Shown: one piece after another, positions 28,457-38,200 of the stretch
Layout: the number at the start of each line of letters is the position of its first letter
Numbering within the stretch: position 1 is the first letter of the stretch
From: Halodesulfovibrio spirochaetisodalis
GTDB lineage: Bacteria; Desulfobacterota; Desulfovibrionia; Desulfovibrionales; Desulfovibrionaceae
Reading direction: 5' to 3'
NCBI RefSeq assembly: GCF_001672295.1
Contig: NZ_JXMS01000001.1
Span: forward strand, 124,001 to 188,000
DNA length: 64,000 nucleotides
Notes under the pieces: generated by a model
Databases searched by the model: none
Told to the model about the DNA's origin: nothing
Seen by the model: only the letters and a program-made list of their open reading frames with translations
Made by a program: the position numbers and the translations under genes

Positions 28457-28705
28457 ATGGCAGCTAAAAAGAAAAATTTTGAAACGCAGTTAAAGCGGCT
28501 CCAGACGATTGTTGAATCGCTGGAGAACGGTGAGCTGGCTTTGGAAAAAAGCGTAGCCTTATATAAGGAAGGGATGACCCTTTCGAAGGAATGCCGTACC
28601 CAGCTGGAAAATGCGCGTAATGAGATTCGTCTGTTTACAGAAGAAGGCGAAGTACCCTTTGAAGAAGAAACATCTGCTGGTGCAGGTGAAGATCAGGTAA
28701 AATAA
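28457..28705 (+). CDS. xseB: Exodeoxyribonuclease VII small subunit
   Basis: 82-residue helical subunit that binds several copies per large subunit of ExoVII. The conserved core [33 protein letters not shown] is typical, and an acidic tail follows. ATG 28457 lies after AAGAGAG. It ends 1 nt before the ispA ATG. The separation from xseA by one gene still leaves both in one transcript. Confidence 0.95.
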   Translation: MAAKKKNFETQLKRLQTIVESLENGELALEKSVALYKEGMTLSKECRTQLENARNEIRLFTEEGEVPFEEETSAGAGEDQVK

Positions 28706-28706
28706 C

Positions 28707-29612
28707 ATGACAATGATGAGTGTGCAGGAATTTAAATCCATGCTGAAAACAGAGGCAGGTTCTGTCGAAAACTACCTTTCTACCTGTCTGCACAATAGAA
28801 ATATCCCGCAGCGTCTGCTGGCTTCTATGGAGTACAGCCTCCTTGCAGGCGGAAAGCGCTTGCGTCCTGTTCTTTGCCTTGCTGTGGCTGCCATGTGTGG
28901 TGCATCGAAAGAGCATGTTATGCCGTTCGCTTCCGCCATTGAGTGCATTCATTCCTACTCGCTGGTTCATGACGACCTGCCTGCCATGGATGATGACGAC
29001 CTGCGTCGGGGAAAGCCGTCCAACCATAAGGCGTTCGATGAAGCAACAGCTATTCTTGCCGGTGACGGGTTGCTCTCTGAAGCGTTTGTGCTGATGTCAG
29101 AGACTGCACAGCATCTTCCAGCTGCATCTGTTCTTTCCGCGCTTAATACTGTGGCTGTTGCGGCGGGCTCCGGCGGTATGGTGGGCGGCCAGCAACTTGA
29201 TATGGATTTTACCGGTCGTGATGATGTTTCGCTTGAAGAGCTGCAAACTATGCATGCCATGAAGACAGGCGCATTGATCCGTTGTTCATGTGAGAGTGGT
29301 GCAATTTTAGGCGGTGCTACTGTTGAAGAGCAGGAGCGTATCCGTACATATGGTGCTAATATTGGTGCTGCGTTTCAGATTGTAGATGATATTTTGGATG
29401 AGACCGGTACTGAGGAAGAATTGGGGAAACCGGTTGGCAGTGACCTTGAGCAAGGTAAAAACACTTATCCGAGCATGCTTGGAATCGAAAAAAGCCGAGA
29501 GCTTGCCCAGAAAATTGTGGATGATGCTGTTGAGCAGCTTGCAGGCTTTGACGGCGTTGAAGCGCAATTTTTGCGTAAGCTTGCCCAGTACATTGTTGAC
29601 AGAGTGTCATAA
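28707..29612 (+). CDS. ispA: Polyprenyl (farnesyl/geranyl) diphosphate synthase
   Basis: 301-residue trans-prenyltransferase that condenses IPP with allylic diphosphates. The first Asp-rich motif is DDLPAMDDDDLRRGKPSNH, and the second is IVDDILD; the chain-length region upstream (CIHSYSLVHDD) fits short-chain (C10-C20) IspA enzymes. It follows xseB directly and precedes dxs, the common xseB-ispA-dxs arrangement. The exact product length cannot be read from the sequence with certainty. Confidence 0.93.
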   Translation: MTMMSVQEFKSMLKTEAGSVENYLSTCLHNRNIPQRLLASMEYSLLAGGKRLRPVLCLAVAAMCGASKEHVMPFASAIECIHSYSLVHDDLPAMDDDDLRRGKPSNHKAFDEATAILAGDGLLSEAFVLMSETAQHLPAASVLSALNTVAVAAGSGGMVGGQQLDMDFTGRDDVSLEELQTMHAMKTGALIRCSCESGAILGGATVEEQERIRTYGANIGAAFQIVDDILDETGTEEELGKPVGSDLEQGKNTYPSMLGIEKSRELAQKIVDDAVEQLAGFDGVEAQFLRKLAQYIVDRVS

Positions 29613-29680
29613 AGAGTACACTACCTTTGTCAGCAAATGGTATGATGCTTCATTCCTAACTCATAGCACCCGGATTTATA

Positions 29681-31594
29681 ATGTCTGATAAGAGCCAATC
29701 TTCTCCTCGTCTACTGGACAGCATTAACTTGCCGTCTGATGTCCGCAAGCTTGACCACGCACAGCTGGAACGGCTTGCTGGGGAGCTGCGTGAAGAAATA
29801 ATTTCCGTAGTTTCTGAAACGGGCGGTCACCTTGCTCCATCTCTTGGAGTTGTGGAGCTGACTCTTGCCTTGATGTCTGTTTTTGATTTTGATCATGACA
29901 AGCTTGTCTGGGACGTTGGACATCAGGCATACGCATGGAAATTGCTCACAGGTCGAAAAGATGATTTCCATACCTTACGCACGAAGAACGGTGTAAGCGG
30001 GTTCCCTAAGATGGCGGAAAGTCCGTATGACCACTTTGGGGTAGGACATTCTTCCACTTCGATTTCCGCAGCTTTGGGGATGGTTGTTGCTCGCGAACTT
30101 TCCGGTAAGAAAAATGAGGTAATCTCCATTATCGGTGATGGCTCTATGACTGCCGGTTTAGCCTTCGAGGGACTTAATCAGGCAGGACATGTGGACAAGA
30201 AGATGCTTGTTATTCTCAACGATAACGAGATGTCTATTTCTAAAAACGTGGGCGCAATGTCGCATTTCATGTCCCGTAACTTGTCCTCCCGCTGGGTGCG
30301 CAGATTCAAAAAAGACGTTGAGACCATCCTTAACGCAGTTCCTGCCATTGGTGAGGAAATGCTCAATTATGCACGACGCAGTGAGCATAGTTTGAAGAGT
30401 TTCTTCACACCGGGCATGTTGTTTGAAGCATTTCAATTTAACTACATGGGCCCGATTGACGGCCATGACATAAAAGCATTGCAGCGTGCGTTCAGACTGT
30501 ATCAGGATCTGGATGAGCCTGTATTGCTGCATGTGCTTACCAAAAAAGGGAAAGGCTACGCTCCGGCTGAATCCAACCCGACTTTCTTCCACGGTGTAGG
30601 CAGTTTTGTGCCGGAAACCGGACAGGCGCGTAAGGTTGCTAAAGTGAATGCGGTGCCGACCTACACTGAAGTGTTCGGTAATGCATTATGTGACCTTGCA
30701 GAGCAGGATAAGCGCATTGTGGCTATTACTGCAGCAATGCCGGAAGGTACCGGTACAGCCTGTTTTGAAAAGAAATTTCCTGAACGTTTTGTAGATGTTG
30801 GCATTTGTGAGCAGCATGCTGTTACCTTTGCAGCAGGGCTTGCAGCGCAGGGGTACCGTCCTTTTGTCGCTATTTATTCAACGTTTATGCAGCGTGCGTA
30901 TGACCAGATTGTGCATGATGTCTGTTTGCAGAATCTGCCGGTTACGTTCTGTCTCGACCGTGGCGGTATTGTGGGAGAAGATGGCCCGACCCACCACGGT
31001 GTGTTTGATTTGAGTTTCATGCGTCATATTCCGAATATGACGGTACTTGTTCCGTCCAGTGAAGCAGAGCTTGCTGACTGCATGGCAACAGCGCTTGCAC
31101 ACGATGGGCCGGTGGCAATTCGTTACCCGCGTGGTGCAGGCTACGGAATCCCGCTGAAAGAAAAGGCTCAGCCGTTTGCTCTTGGCACTGGTGAAATTTT
31201 ACTTGAGGGAAGTGATGTTGCCGTTGTTGCAGTGGGCTCCAGAACATATCCTGCCCTTGAAGCAGTTAAAGAGCTTGCCAAAGAGACTGGAAAGCAGGCG
31301 ACTGTTTTCAATGCTCGCTGTGTTAAGCCGTTGCCGGAAGAGCAGCTTATTGAGCTTGCAAAAACACATAAGGCCATGCTGTTGATAGAAGAAAATGCCT
31401 TGCAGGGTGGATTCTCCTCAGCAGTGCTTGAGTTGCTTTCAGATAAAGGGGCTCTTGGGAACTGTAGAGTGAAGCGTCTCGGTGTTCCTGATGAATGGGT
31501 AGAGCATGGGGCGCAGGGTGAGTTGCGTGAGCAGCTTGGTCTTAACGAAGAAGGTATTAAAAGAGCAGTACAGGCTCTTTTTGAAGAAGCATAA
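29681..31594 (+). CDS. dxs: 1-deoxy-D-xylulose-5-phosphate synthase
   Basis: 637-residue thiamine-diphosphate enzyme for the first step of the MEP pathway, joining pyruvate and glyceraldehyde 3-phosphate. The ThDP motif GDGSMTAGLAFEGLNQAG ends in the expected LNDNEMSIS. The second domain has the catalytic Glu region (VGICEQHAVTFAAGLAAQG) and DRGGIVGEDGPTHHG. The transketolase C-domain completes the chain. It ends the xseA-dxs operon; a terminator hairpin lies 49 nt downstream. Confidence 0.97.
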   Translation: MSDKSQSSPRLLDSINLPSDVRKLDHAQLERLAGELREEIISVVSETGGHLAPSLGVVELTLALMSVFDFDHDKLVWDVGHQAYAWKLLTGRKDDFHTLRTKNGVSGFPKMAESPYDHFGVGHSSTSISAALGMVVARELSGKKNEVISIIGDGSMTAGLAFEGLNQAGHVDKKMLVILNDNEMSISKNVGAMSHFMSRNLSSRWVRRFKKDVETILNAVPAIGEEMLNYARRSEHSLKSFFTPGMLFEAFQFNYMGPIDGHDIKALQRAFRLYQDLDEPVLLHVLTKKGKGYAPAESNPTFFHGVGSFVPETGQARKVAKVNAVPTYTEVFGNALCDLAEQDKRIVAITAAMPEGTGTACFEKKFPERFVDVGICEQHAVTFAAGLAAQGYRPFVAIYSTFMQRAYDQIVHDVCLQNLPVTFCLDRGGIVGEDGPTHHGVFDLSFMRHIPNMTVLVPSSEAELADCMATALAHDGPVAIRYPRGAGYGIPLKEKAQPFALGTGEILLEGSDVAVVAVGSRTYPALEAVKELAKETGKQATVFNARCVKPLPEEQLIELAKTHKAMLLIEENALQGGFSSAVLELLSDKGALGNCRVKRLGVPDEWVEHGAQGELREQLGLNEEGIKRAVQALFEEA

Positions 31595-31642
31595 CCGCTT
31601 GTTGAAAATTAATGACCATTCTGCACATTGCGGCGTCATGGT

Positions 31643-31696
31643 AAAAAAAGTCAGACGCTCACATATGTTCATCTATTGGTCGTCCTAGACTTTTTT
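31643..31696 (+). terminator. Intrinsic terminator after dxs
   Basis: AAAAAAGTC-GACG pairs with CGTC-GACTTTTTT around a long loop. It is related in sequence to the GTCAG-type terminators at 40793 and 56247. Confidence 0.7.
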
Positions 31697-31703
31697 GTAT
31701 TCC

Positions 31704-31750
31704 TTGCACTGCACAGATTTATTCCCATCTGTCAGCTTAGGATGTTGTAA
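31704..31750 (+). repeat. Repeated hairpin element, copy A
   Basis: A 47-nt block starting TTGCACTGCACAGATTT. About 40 of 48 positions are shared with copy B at 40739-40786. It folds as CTG-CA-CAGAT-(8 nt)-ATCTG-T-CAG and is followed by AGGAT. It sits between two terminators, so 31697-31788 could be an independent short RNA. Confidence 0.6.
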
Positions 31751-31758
31751 GTAGCCTT

Positions 31759-31788
31759 AGCCGGAGCAATTTGCTCCGGCTTTTTTTT
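31759..31788 (+). terminator. Intrinsic terminator closing the copy A unit
   Basis: Ten-pair stem AGCCGGAGCA-ATT-TGCTCCGGCT followed by eight T. It is the second strong terminator within 150 nt of dxs, which suggests a separate short transcript upstream of it. Confidence 0.92.
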
Positions 31789-31815
31789 ATGGAAATACAG
31801 TGGGAACGGCGTCTT

Positions 31816-31848
31816 AAAAAAGCCAGTGCGGGATGGTCACTGGCTTTT
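31816..31848 (-). terminator. Terminator for the zf-TFIIB gene (bidirectional)
   Basis: AAAAGCCAGTG pairs with CACTGGCTTTT; on the minus strand it is followed by six T. Confidence 0.88.
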
Positions 31849-31901
31849 CATGGGGATGAGGCATACGTCTGGTTGCCTGTATATAGTCAAGCTAAGGAGG
31901 A

Positions 31902-32219
31902 CTAGCTTTTAATAAGAAGGTGGTTGGTACGTGCGGTGCGAGGATTGGGGAATCCGTAGCAGCCGTGGTACTTATATGTGAAGTATGTTCCGTAGTCGTT
32001 ACCGGACTCGGCAAGGTGTTCTTCACTGGTAGGGGAAATAGACGGGCACTGTCTACGTTTTGGCTTTTGGTCTGTAAGTTTTTTAGAAAGCATTTGCTGC
32101 AAAAGCCTATCCATTTCTTTTTGTTCCATCCACACACCATCACAGGTTGTGCAGCATTCTATATCGATACCTTTGCGGTTGATAATTGTAAGCGCGGTTT
32201 CGCAGTTTGGGCATTGCAT
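31902..32219 (-). CDS. Small zinc-ribbon protein (zf-TFIIB type)
   Basis: 105-residue cytoplasmic protein. The N-terminal half is a TFIIB-like zinc ribbon: MQCPNCETALTIINRKGIDIECC followed by CDGVWM, with CxxC pairs at residues 3-6 and about 22-26, then the family's EMDRLL helix. The C-terminal half is low complexity and unconserved-looking. GGAGAA precedes the ATG. Standalone proteins of this family are common in bacteria, but their role is not established. The gene is monocistronic, with its own terminator, and borders the longest gene-free stretch of the window. Confidence 0.82.
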   Translation of the reverse strand: MQCPNCETALTIINRKGIDIECCTTCDGVWMEQKEMDRLLQQMLSKKLTDQKPKRRQCPSISPTSEEHLAESGNDYGTYFTYKYHGCYGFPNPRTARTNHLLIKS

Positions 32220-32598
32220 ATTATTCTCCAGAAAAGCACTGGAAGTTTTACTCCAGGTGCTGTCATATTTTTATTGGTATATAAGGACTACTCTTGTACT
32301 GCGTATTTTTCATTGCAGTTTTGTATCAAGGGGTAGTTTTTTATTTCATTTAGATGAATTTGAATGTTTTTTTTGATGATCATCTTTTATTCGCAATTCA
32401 TGTTTCATAAAGCAACTGATGTGCCAATTGGAAGAATACGTTTTATGTCGAAGGTTACGGTATATTGCTCAAGTGATTTGGATTGAAGTGTCTAAAAAAT
32501 ACACTGAAAAGTGTTCTCATGTGCATAATTTATTGTCACATAAGCAAGTGGTGAATAAAAATTGCACATGGTAACGCTAGTACCCTGAGGATAAAGAA

Positions 32599-32630
32599 AA
32601 AGGTGAGTTCGAATGAACTCACCTTTTTTT
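32599..32630 (+). terminator. Orphan intrinsic terminator
   Basis: 12-pair stem AAAGGTGAGTTC-GAAT-GAACTCACCTTT plus a seven-T run, with no plus-strand gene upstream for about 1 kb (the gene at 31902-32219 points the other way). It implies an unannotated transcript ending here. Confidence 0.85.
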
Positions 32631-32659
32631 CTCTATGATCTTGCGATTTGCTTTTTATG

Positions 32660-32687
32660 CTCTCCTGAAGTCGGAACTTCAGGAGAG
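32660..32687. repeat. Perfect 12-bp inverted repeat
   Basis: CTCTCCTGAAGT and ACTTCAGGAGAG flank the loop CGGA. No T-run follows on either strand, so this is an operator or RNA hairpin, not a standard terminator. Confidence 0.75.
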
Positions 32688-32982
32688 AAGGAGGGATAGT
32701 GCTTAGGTTGTAACGGTGGAATCATGATTTCCACAAGAGGGGAAAGGGGTCCTTATTCCCTGTTATAGTTCTGGTGTTTTTTCGAGCACAGGGAGGAAAC
32801 GTGCTTGGCACACTGTGCAAGAAAAAACGATGCGTAGTCATCGTGTAAAAAGGATGTTCTATTTTGAGGAGCTAATTTAATAGTATTGTATAACTAGCTT
32901 CTACCAATACTGTATACGGATTTGGCTTTATTATTATGTTTTCATTAATTAATAAAAATTAATCAATGGTTGTTTTTTATGG

Positions 32983-33092
32983 CATGATGAATGCATTTAA
33001 TAATGCACAACGCACCAGATGTGTAGCGGATAGAGTAAAAAACTTTTCACACCAATGTAAAAAGTAAACATCTGTATGATGCATTCATCATG
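32983..33092. repeat. Nested long inverted repeat, about 110 nt
   Basis: The outer arms CATGATGAATGCAT (32983-32996) and ATGCATTCATCATG (33079-33092) are exact complements. Inside them CAGATGT (33016-33022) pairs with ACATCTG (33068-33074). The arrangement could be a small non-autonomous element, a large RNA hairpin or a recombination site; no target-site duplication was identified. Confidence 0.65.
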
Positions 33093-33471
33093 TCAGGTGC
33101 AAACTGCATTGCACTTGTATTCTATTTAGCAATCAGTGTGCCATTTTTTAAAACTGTTTAATTTTAGCATGTTGCAGGGGTGTTGTTGATTGGGGGCTGA
33201 TATCTGCTTAGAATTATGAGAAATATGTGCTTTTTTTTGCACATGATGCACAACGAGTGCGCTTGCGTTGTCTTTGCTCTAATACGGTATTGAATAAAAA
33301 CATGCTGTTAGCAGGTAGAATATGTGCAGCAATATGTGCAGACAGTGCTTTTATAATAGTATGTGTTTGCTCTATTTCAGTGTTGTTGCCAATATATATG
33401 GAGGGGAATGTGAAGAATTGACAGTGGTACTGCTCTATGGTCAGTAAGTACTATTACATAAGGAGGTGTGT

Positions 33472-34068
33472 ATGAATGTAGCTATAGTCACATTTGAGGG
33501 CTTTAATGAGCTGGATTCTTTTATAGCATCAGGAATTTTGAATCGGATGAAAGATGTTGGGTGGAATGTGCAGATAACATGTCCTGCCGATACAGTAACG
33601 TCCATGAACGGAGTAACCATTGCAGCTCAGCAGCCGTTAGAGTTTGCTAATACGGCAGAAGTTGTGCTTTTGGGTAGCGGTATCTGTACACGAGATGTTG
33701 TAAAAGATGCTCAAATTCTTGAGAGATTGCAGTTGGATTTGGACAAACAGCTTATAGGTGCTCAGTGTTCCGGTACATTGCTTTTGGAAGCTCTGGGGCT
33801 ACTTGACGGGATGCCTGCTTGTACGGATTTAACCACGAAGCCCTGGGTGCAGGATGCTGGTGTAGAAGTTCTGGATCAACCCTTTTTTGCTGAGGGAAAT
33901 GTCGCTACGGCAGGCGGTTGTATGGCATCACAATATCTTGCAACTTGGGTACTGGCTAAATTGGCGGGTACAGAAGCTGCTCAATCTGCCGTACGGTATG
34001 TTGCTCCGGTGGGTGAAAAGGATGTGACCGTGGAACACTGTCTTTCTGTTGTACAGACCTTTATATAG
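33472..34068 (+). CDS. DJ-1/PfpI-family protein
   Basis: 198-residue flavodoxin-like fold protein (MNVAIVTFEGFNELDSFIASGIL…). The nucleophilic elbow is LIGAQCSGTLLLEAL with Cys99, and Glu13 in FNELD is at the position that usually hydrogen-bonds the Cys. The family includes chaperone/deglycase-like, isonitrile hydratase-like and AraC-fused members; this one is a single domain and I cannot assign a substrate. ATG 33472 has AGGAGG five bases upstream. The gene stands alone between a long non-coding region and a terminator. Confidence 0.85.
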   Translation: MNVAIVTFEGFNELDSFIASGILNRMKDVGWNVQITCPADTVTSMNGVTIAAQQPLEFANTAEVVLLGSGICTRDVVKDAQILERLQLDLDKQLIGAQCSGTLLLEALGLLDGMPACTDLTTKPWVQDAGVEVLDQPFFAEGNVATAGGCMASQYLATWVLAKLAGTEAAQSAVRYVAPVGEKDVTVEHCLSVVQTFI

Positions 34069-34183
34069 GGGACGTAAGCATAGATCGCTGGTTTTGATAC
34101 TGCATTACTGAGTATGCGGTATGGTAATAGCAGTTAAGTGTAACTGCTTTTTGTATGAAGAATGAATAACGTATTGTATAGAA

Positions 34184-34227
34184 TAAAAAAACTGCCCCCT
34201 TTGGTGTAAAAGAGGGCAGATTTTTTT
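34184..34227. terminator. Bidirectional terminator
   Basis: CTGCCC-CTTT pairs with AAAG-GGGCAG; an A-run lies before it and seven T follow. It separates the convergent DJ-1 and marC genes. Confidence 0.85.
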
Positions 34228-34253
34228 GTGTATATGGAATTTGCAGACAACTG

Positions 34254-34868
34254 TTAGAATGTCTCAACAAACATTCTGATACCGTCTTCCAGCATTTGTA
34301 CAGCCATAAAGATGAGGATAAGTCCCATGAGGCGTTCTGTTGCCCGTAGCCCTCGCTGACCGAGAATTTTGGTGAGTGAAGATGAGCACAGCAGAATCAT
34401 CGCAGTCACAAGCCATGACAGAAAAATAGCTGTAAGCAGTTCAATGTTACCATGCGGGTTTTCCTGAGAACGGGCAGCATAGAGCATGATCGCTGCCAGC
34501 AAGGAAGGTCCGGCAAGAAGTGGCACTGCAATAGGGACAATGAACGGGTCTTTTTCCAGATCAGACGGTGTACCGTTCCCCTGCGGGAAAACCATTTTCA
34601 TGGAGATTATGAGCAGGATAATGCCACCGGCGATACGGAGTGTTGAATGATGAATATTCAATAGCCCAAGGAGGTTGTCACCGAGGTACATGAAAAGCAG
34701 AATGATTCCGAGGGCGATAACAACTTCGCGCAGCATGATGCGTCGCTGCTGCTTTGGCGTGAATGCCCCGAGCATAGGCAGGCAGACAGCTGCGTTGCCC
34801 AGCGGGTCGAAAATCAGAAAGAGAGTGACAGCAATTTCAAAAATCACCTGCCAGTTCAAGTCCATCAT
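34254..34868 (-). CDS. MarC-family integral membrane protein
   Basis: 204-residue inner-membrane protein with six predicted helices (for example VIFEIAVTLFLIFDPLGNAAVCLPML, LRIAGGIILLIISMKMV and PIAVPLLAGPSLLAAIML). The FDPLGNA and PLLAGPS motifs define the MarC/UPF0056 family. MarC was once linked to multiple antibiotic resistance, but that link did not hold up, so the function is unknown. It lies 3 nt after queD on the same strand and is probably in the dnaE-queD-marC transcript. GGAG is 9 nt upstream of the first ATG. Confidence 0.9.
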   Translation of the reverse strand: MMDLNWQVIFEIAVTLFLIFDPLGNAAVCLPMLGAFTPKQQRRIMLREVVIALGIILLFMYLGDNLLGLLNIHHSTLRIAGGIILLIISMKMVFPQGNGTPSDLEKDPFIVPIAVPLLAGPSLLAAIMLYAARSQENPHGNIELLTAIFLSWLVTAMILLCSSSLTKILGQRGLRATERLMGLILIFMAVQMLEDGIRMFVETF

Positions 34869-34871
34869 GGT

Positions 34872-35258
34872 TTACAACTCCAGATAGGTAGCAGACTGTG
34901 CTGCTTTTTCGGATACGGTCACAGAGTGGACACGCACTCCGTATGATTCAATGCGCTTGCCAAGTTCCTGATAAATGAAACGGGCAAGATTTTCAGAAGA
35001 CGGGTTCATTGTGTCAAACGGAGCAGTACAGTTCAGATCTTTATGATCGAGAAGCTCTGTTACTTCTTTGAGTGTTGTCTTCATGATCTTAAAATCAAGC
35101 AGAATTTCAACATCATCAGAAAGTTTGTCGCCTTCCACAACAGCTTCAACAGCAAAGTTGTGTCCGTGAATATTTTCGCACTTACCGTCATAGTTGCGAA
35201 GTGCGTGTGCGGCTGCAAAATCGGAACGCACAGTAAGCCGCCAGATACCGTTAGCCAT
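34872..35258 (-). CDS. queD: 6-carboxy-tetrahydropterin synthase (QueD/PTPS family)
   Basis: 128-residue enzyme of queuosine (7-deazaguanine) biosynthesis, making 6-carboxy-tetrahydropterin from dihydroneopterin triphosphate. Zinc ligands are His18 in FAAAHAL and His31/His33 in ENIHGHNF, with catalytic Cys27 in DGKCEN, the QueD-type spacing. ATG 35258 follows AAGGAG and overlaps the dnaE stop by 8 nt, so translation may be coupled. The longer open frame upstream lies inside dnaE. Other queuosine genes are not in the window. Confidence 0.92.
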   Translation of the reverse strand: MANGIWRLTVRSDFAAAHALRNYDGKCENIHGHNFAVEAVVEGDKLSDDVEILLDFKIMKTTLKEVTELLDHKDLNCTAPFDTMNPSSENLARFIYQELGKRIESYGVRVHSVTVSEKAAQSATYLEL

Positions 35259-38200
35259 GGACAACTCCTTTCCAGTTGGCAAAGTCTTTTTCGAATTGTG
35301 GGCCGGGATGAATAGAGTAGGCTTCATCCAGACTGAAAATTGCATCAGATTCACTGATCATAGCCCGTACATACACAGGTACCGGGCCGTTATGTTTAAG
35401 TAGAATTTCTTTTAGTTCTGCAATGGCCTGCGCACATAATTTGCTGTGCGGGATGTCGATGGTTGTCGGTTCCAGATTGCACTGGCACGCCTCTGTGAGA
35501 GACTCAACCTTTTCGCAAAGTAGTTTGATTTCTTTTACAGCATCTTCGTCATCAGAATCTTCGTTGTTCTGCTGATCACTGATGCGTGCTGTCAGAAGCA
35601 GTGGCTGTTCGCTGTACAACAACTCTTTGCCTTCTGCATATGCTTCAGGGAAGACCACAAGTTCGCCGGATGCAGTAAGGTCTTCAATATCCACAAAGGC
35701 CATCTTGCTGCCTTTTTTGGTGATATGCTCTTTAATGGCTGTAACCAGCACAGCGCACTTGATCTCACCGCCCTGATCAAGGTCGACTGCCTCTTCAAGA
35801 GGTTGCAGGTGCAGTCTGTGCAGTTCGCGGCGGAACGGCTGGAGAGGGTGGCTTGTAAGATAGAACCCAAGAGCATCTTTCTCAAAACGCAGCTTTTGTT
35901 CATCGTCAAATTCTTCAAGGCTCTGTTCTTCACAATCAAACCCGATGCCACCGATTACTTTCGGTTCTTCAGAGATCATGGTGAACAGGGAAACCTGATT
36001 GGAATCTTTGTCTTTTGCTTTTTTCTGGGCTTTGGCAACAACGTTATCAAGCGCTGCCAGCATGCCACGGCGGGAGACGCCGAAGCAGTCCATTGCACCG
36101 CCCTTGATGAGGTTTTCCAGTACGCGCTTGGTAACTTTTCGCAGGTTAACGCGGCAGGTAAGGTCGAGCATGGACTGGAACTCGCCTTCTTCTTCACGTG
36201 CTTCCACAATTTCGCGGATTGCCTCATCGCCCACTGTTTTAATCGCGCCAAGGCCAAAGATTACTTCGCCTTCGTGTACAGTAAACTGCCTGCGAGATGC
36301 CTGAACGTTTGCCTGTTTAACCGCAACGCCCATATCACGGCATGCAGCAACATATTTAAGCACCTTATCCTGGTTGCCCATCTCTGAAGTCATGAGCGCA
36401 GCCATGAATTCAACTGGATAGTGAACCTTGAGGTAGGCGGTCCAGTAAGAGATAAGTGCGTATGCAGCGGAGTGGGATTTGTTGAAGCCGTAAGCTGCAA
36501 ACTGTTCCATCAAGTCGAAAATTTCGTCGGCTTTTTCTTTTGAAATATCGTTTTCAGCTGCACCGGCAACAAATTTGGTACGCTCCTGCGCCATTGCTTC
36601 TGCAATCTTTTTACCCATAGCACGGCGCAGCAGGTCCGCACCGCCAAGGGTGTAGTTACCGACAATCTGGGCGATCTGCATAACCTGTTCCTGATATACG
36701 ATAACACCGTACGTCGGCTTCAGGCAGTCTTCCAGAGACGGCAGAGGGTAGATAACAGGCACTTCACCATGCTTACGCTTAATAAATTCATCAACCATAC
36801 CGGAGTTCAATGGTCCCGGACGGTAGAGTGCAAGCATAGCGATTATGTCGTCAAAGCAACTTGGCTTGAGCATGCGCAGGTAGGTACGCATGCCGGATGA
36901 TTCAACCTGAAAGATACCGTCTGTGTCGCCGCGCTGGTACAGTTCATAGGTTGCTTCATCGTCAAACGGCAGGGTGTCGAGATCTGGCTGAGGCTTTCCT
37001 GCAAGTCCGATGTTGTCCACGGCATCCTGAATAACAGTCATGGTGCGCAGGCCGAGGAAGTCGAATTTTACCAGACCGACTTCTTCAACTTTTTTCATGT
37101 CGAACTGCGTTACACGACCGCCTTTCTTATCTCGATACAGCGGGAGGTACTCCACCATAGGCTTATCAGAGATAACAACACCTGCTGCGTGGGTGGATGC
37201 GTGGCGGCACAATCCTTCAAGGCGCTGGGAAATATCAATAAGTTTTGTAACGCTCGGGTCATTGCGGTACAGGTCAGCAAGCTCCGGTTCAGCAACCAGT
37301 GCTTTTTGAATGGTCATTTTCATTTCATCAGGAATAAGCTTGGAAATCTTATCTCCTTCCTGAAATGTAAGACCTTGCGCACGGGCAACGTCGCGAATTA
37401 CCGCTTTGGCTTTCATTTTACCAAAGGTAGTAATCTGCGCTACTTTATCCTCACCGTACTGCTCCATAGTGTAGCGGATAACTTCTCCTCGACGGCGTTC
37501 GCAGAAGTCAACGTCGATATCCGGCATGGATACACGTTCCACGTTCAGGAATCGTTCAAAGAGCAAGTCGTACGGGATAGGGTCAAGGTTGGTGATACGC
37601 AGTGCCCAAGCGACAATGGAACCTGCCGCAGAACCACGCCCCGGGCCTACAGGGATACCGTTGTCTTTTGCCCAGTTAATAAAGTCCTGTACAATGAGGA
37701 AGTAGGCCGGAAAGCCCATGTCGTTAATAACTTTGAGCTCAAGCTCCAGTCTGTCCCAATAGACTTTTTCATCAATCTCATACGGGATAACATCAATGCG
37801 TTTTTTAAGACCCTCACGGCACATGCGGCTGAATTCGTCAGCCATGGTGACGCCTTCAGGCAGGTCGTATTCAGGGAAGTAATATTCACCGAGAGTGAGA
37901 TTGATATCAATCTCGTCCGCAATTTTTACTGTGTTGGAAATGGCTTCCGGCACATGAGCAAACGCGGCTTTCATTTCGTCAGGCGATTTGTAGTACAGCT
38001 CTGTGGTGTCAAAGCGCATGCGGCGTTCATCCTGCACCTTGGCTCCTGTCTGGATACAAAGCAGGGTGTCGTGCGCTTCAACGTCGGATGCGTTGAGGTA
38101 ATGGCAGTCGTTTGTGGCAACCAGCGGCAGGCCGGTGCGTTTGGAAAGCTCGATGAGTTTCTCGTTAAGCTCATCCTGTTCTTTCAAGCCGTTGGACTGC

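Larger units (their letters stand above)
32220..33471. other. 1.25-kb gene-free region with inverted repeats and an orphan terminator
   Basis: No open frame here has both an RBS and a protein-like composition. The stretch is A+T rich and unusually structured: an orphan intrinsic terminator (32599-32630), a 12-bp inverted repeat (32660-32687) and a nested long inverted repeat (32983-33092), each listed separately. The promoter and 5' region of the DJ-1/PfpI gene lie at the right end. One or more small RNAs are a reasonable guess. Confidence 0.6.

Noticed and set aside
28707-29612. ispA as a long-chain (octaprenyl) synthase
   Set aside because: Length and the residues before the first Asp-rich motif fit the short-chain enzymes.
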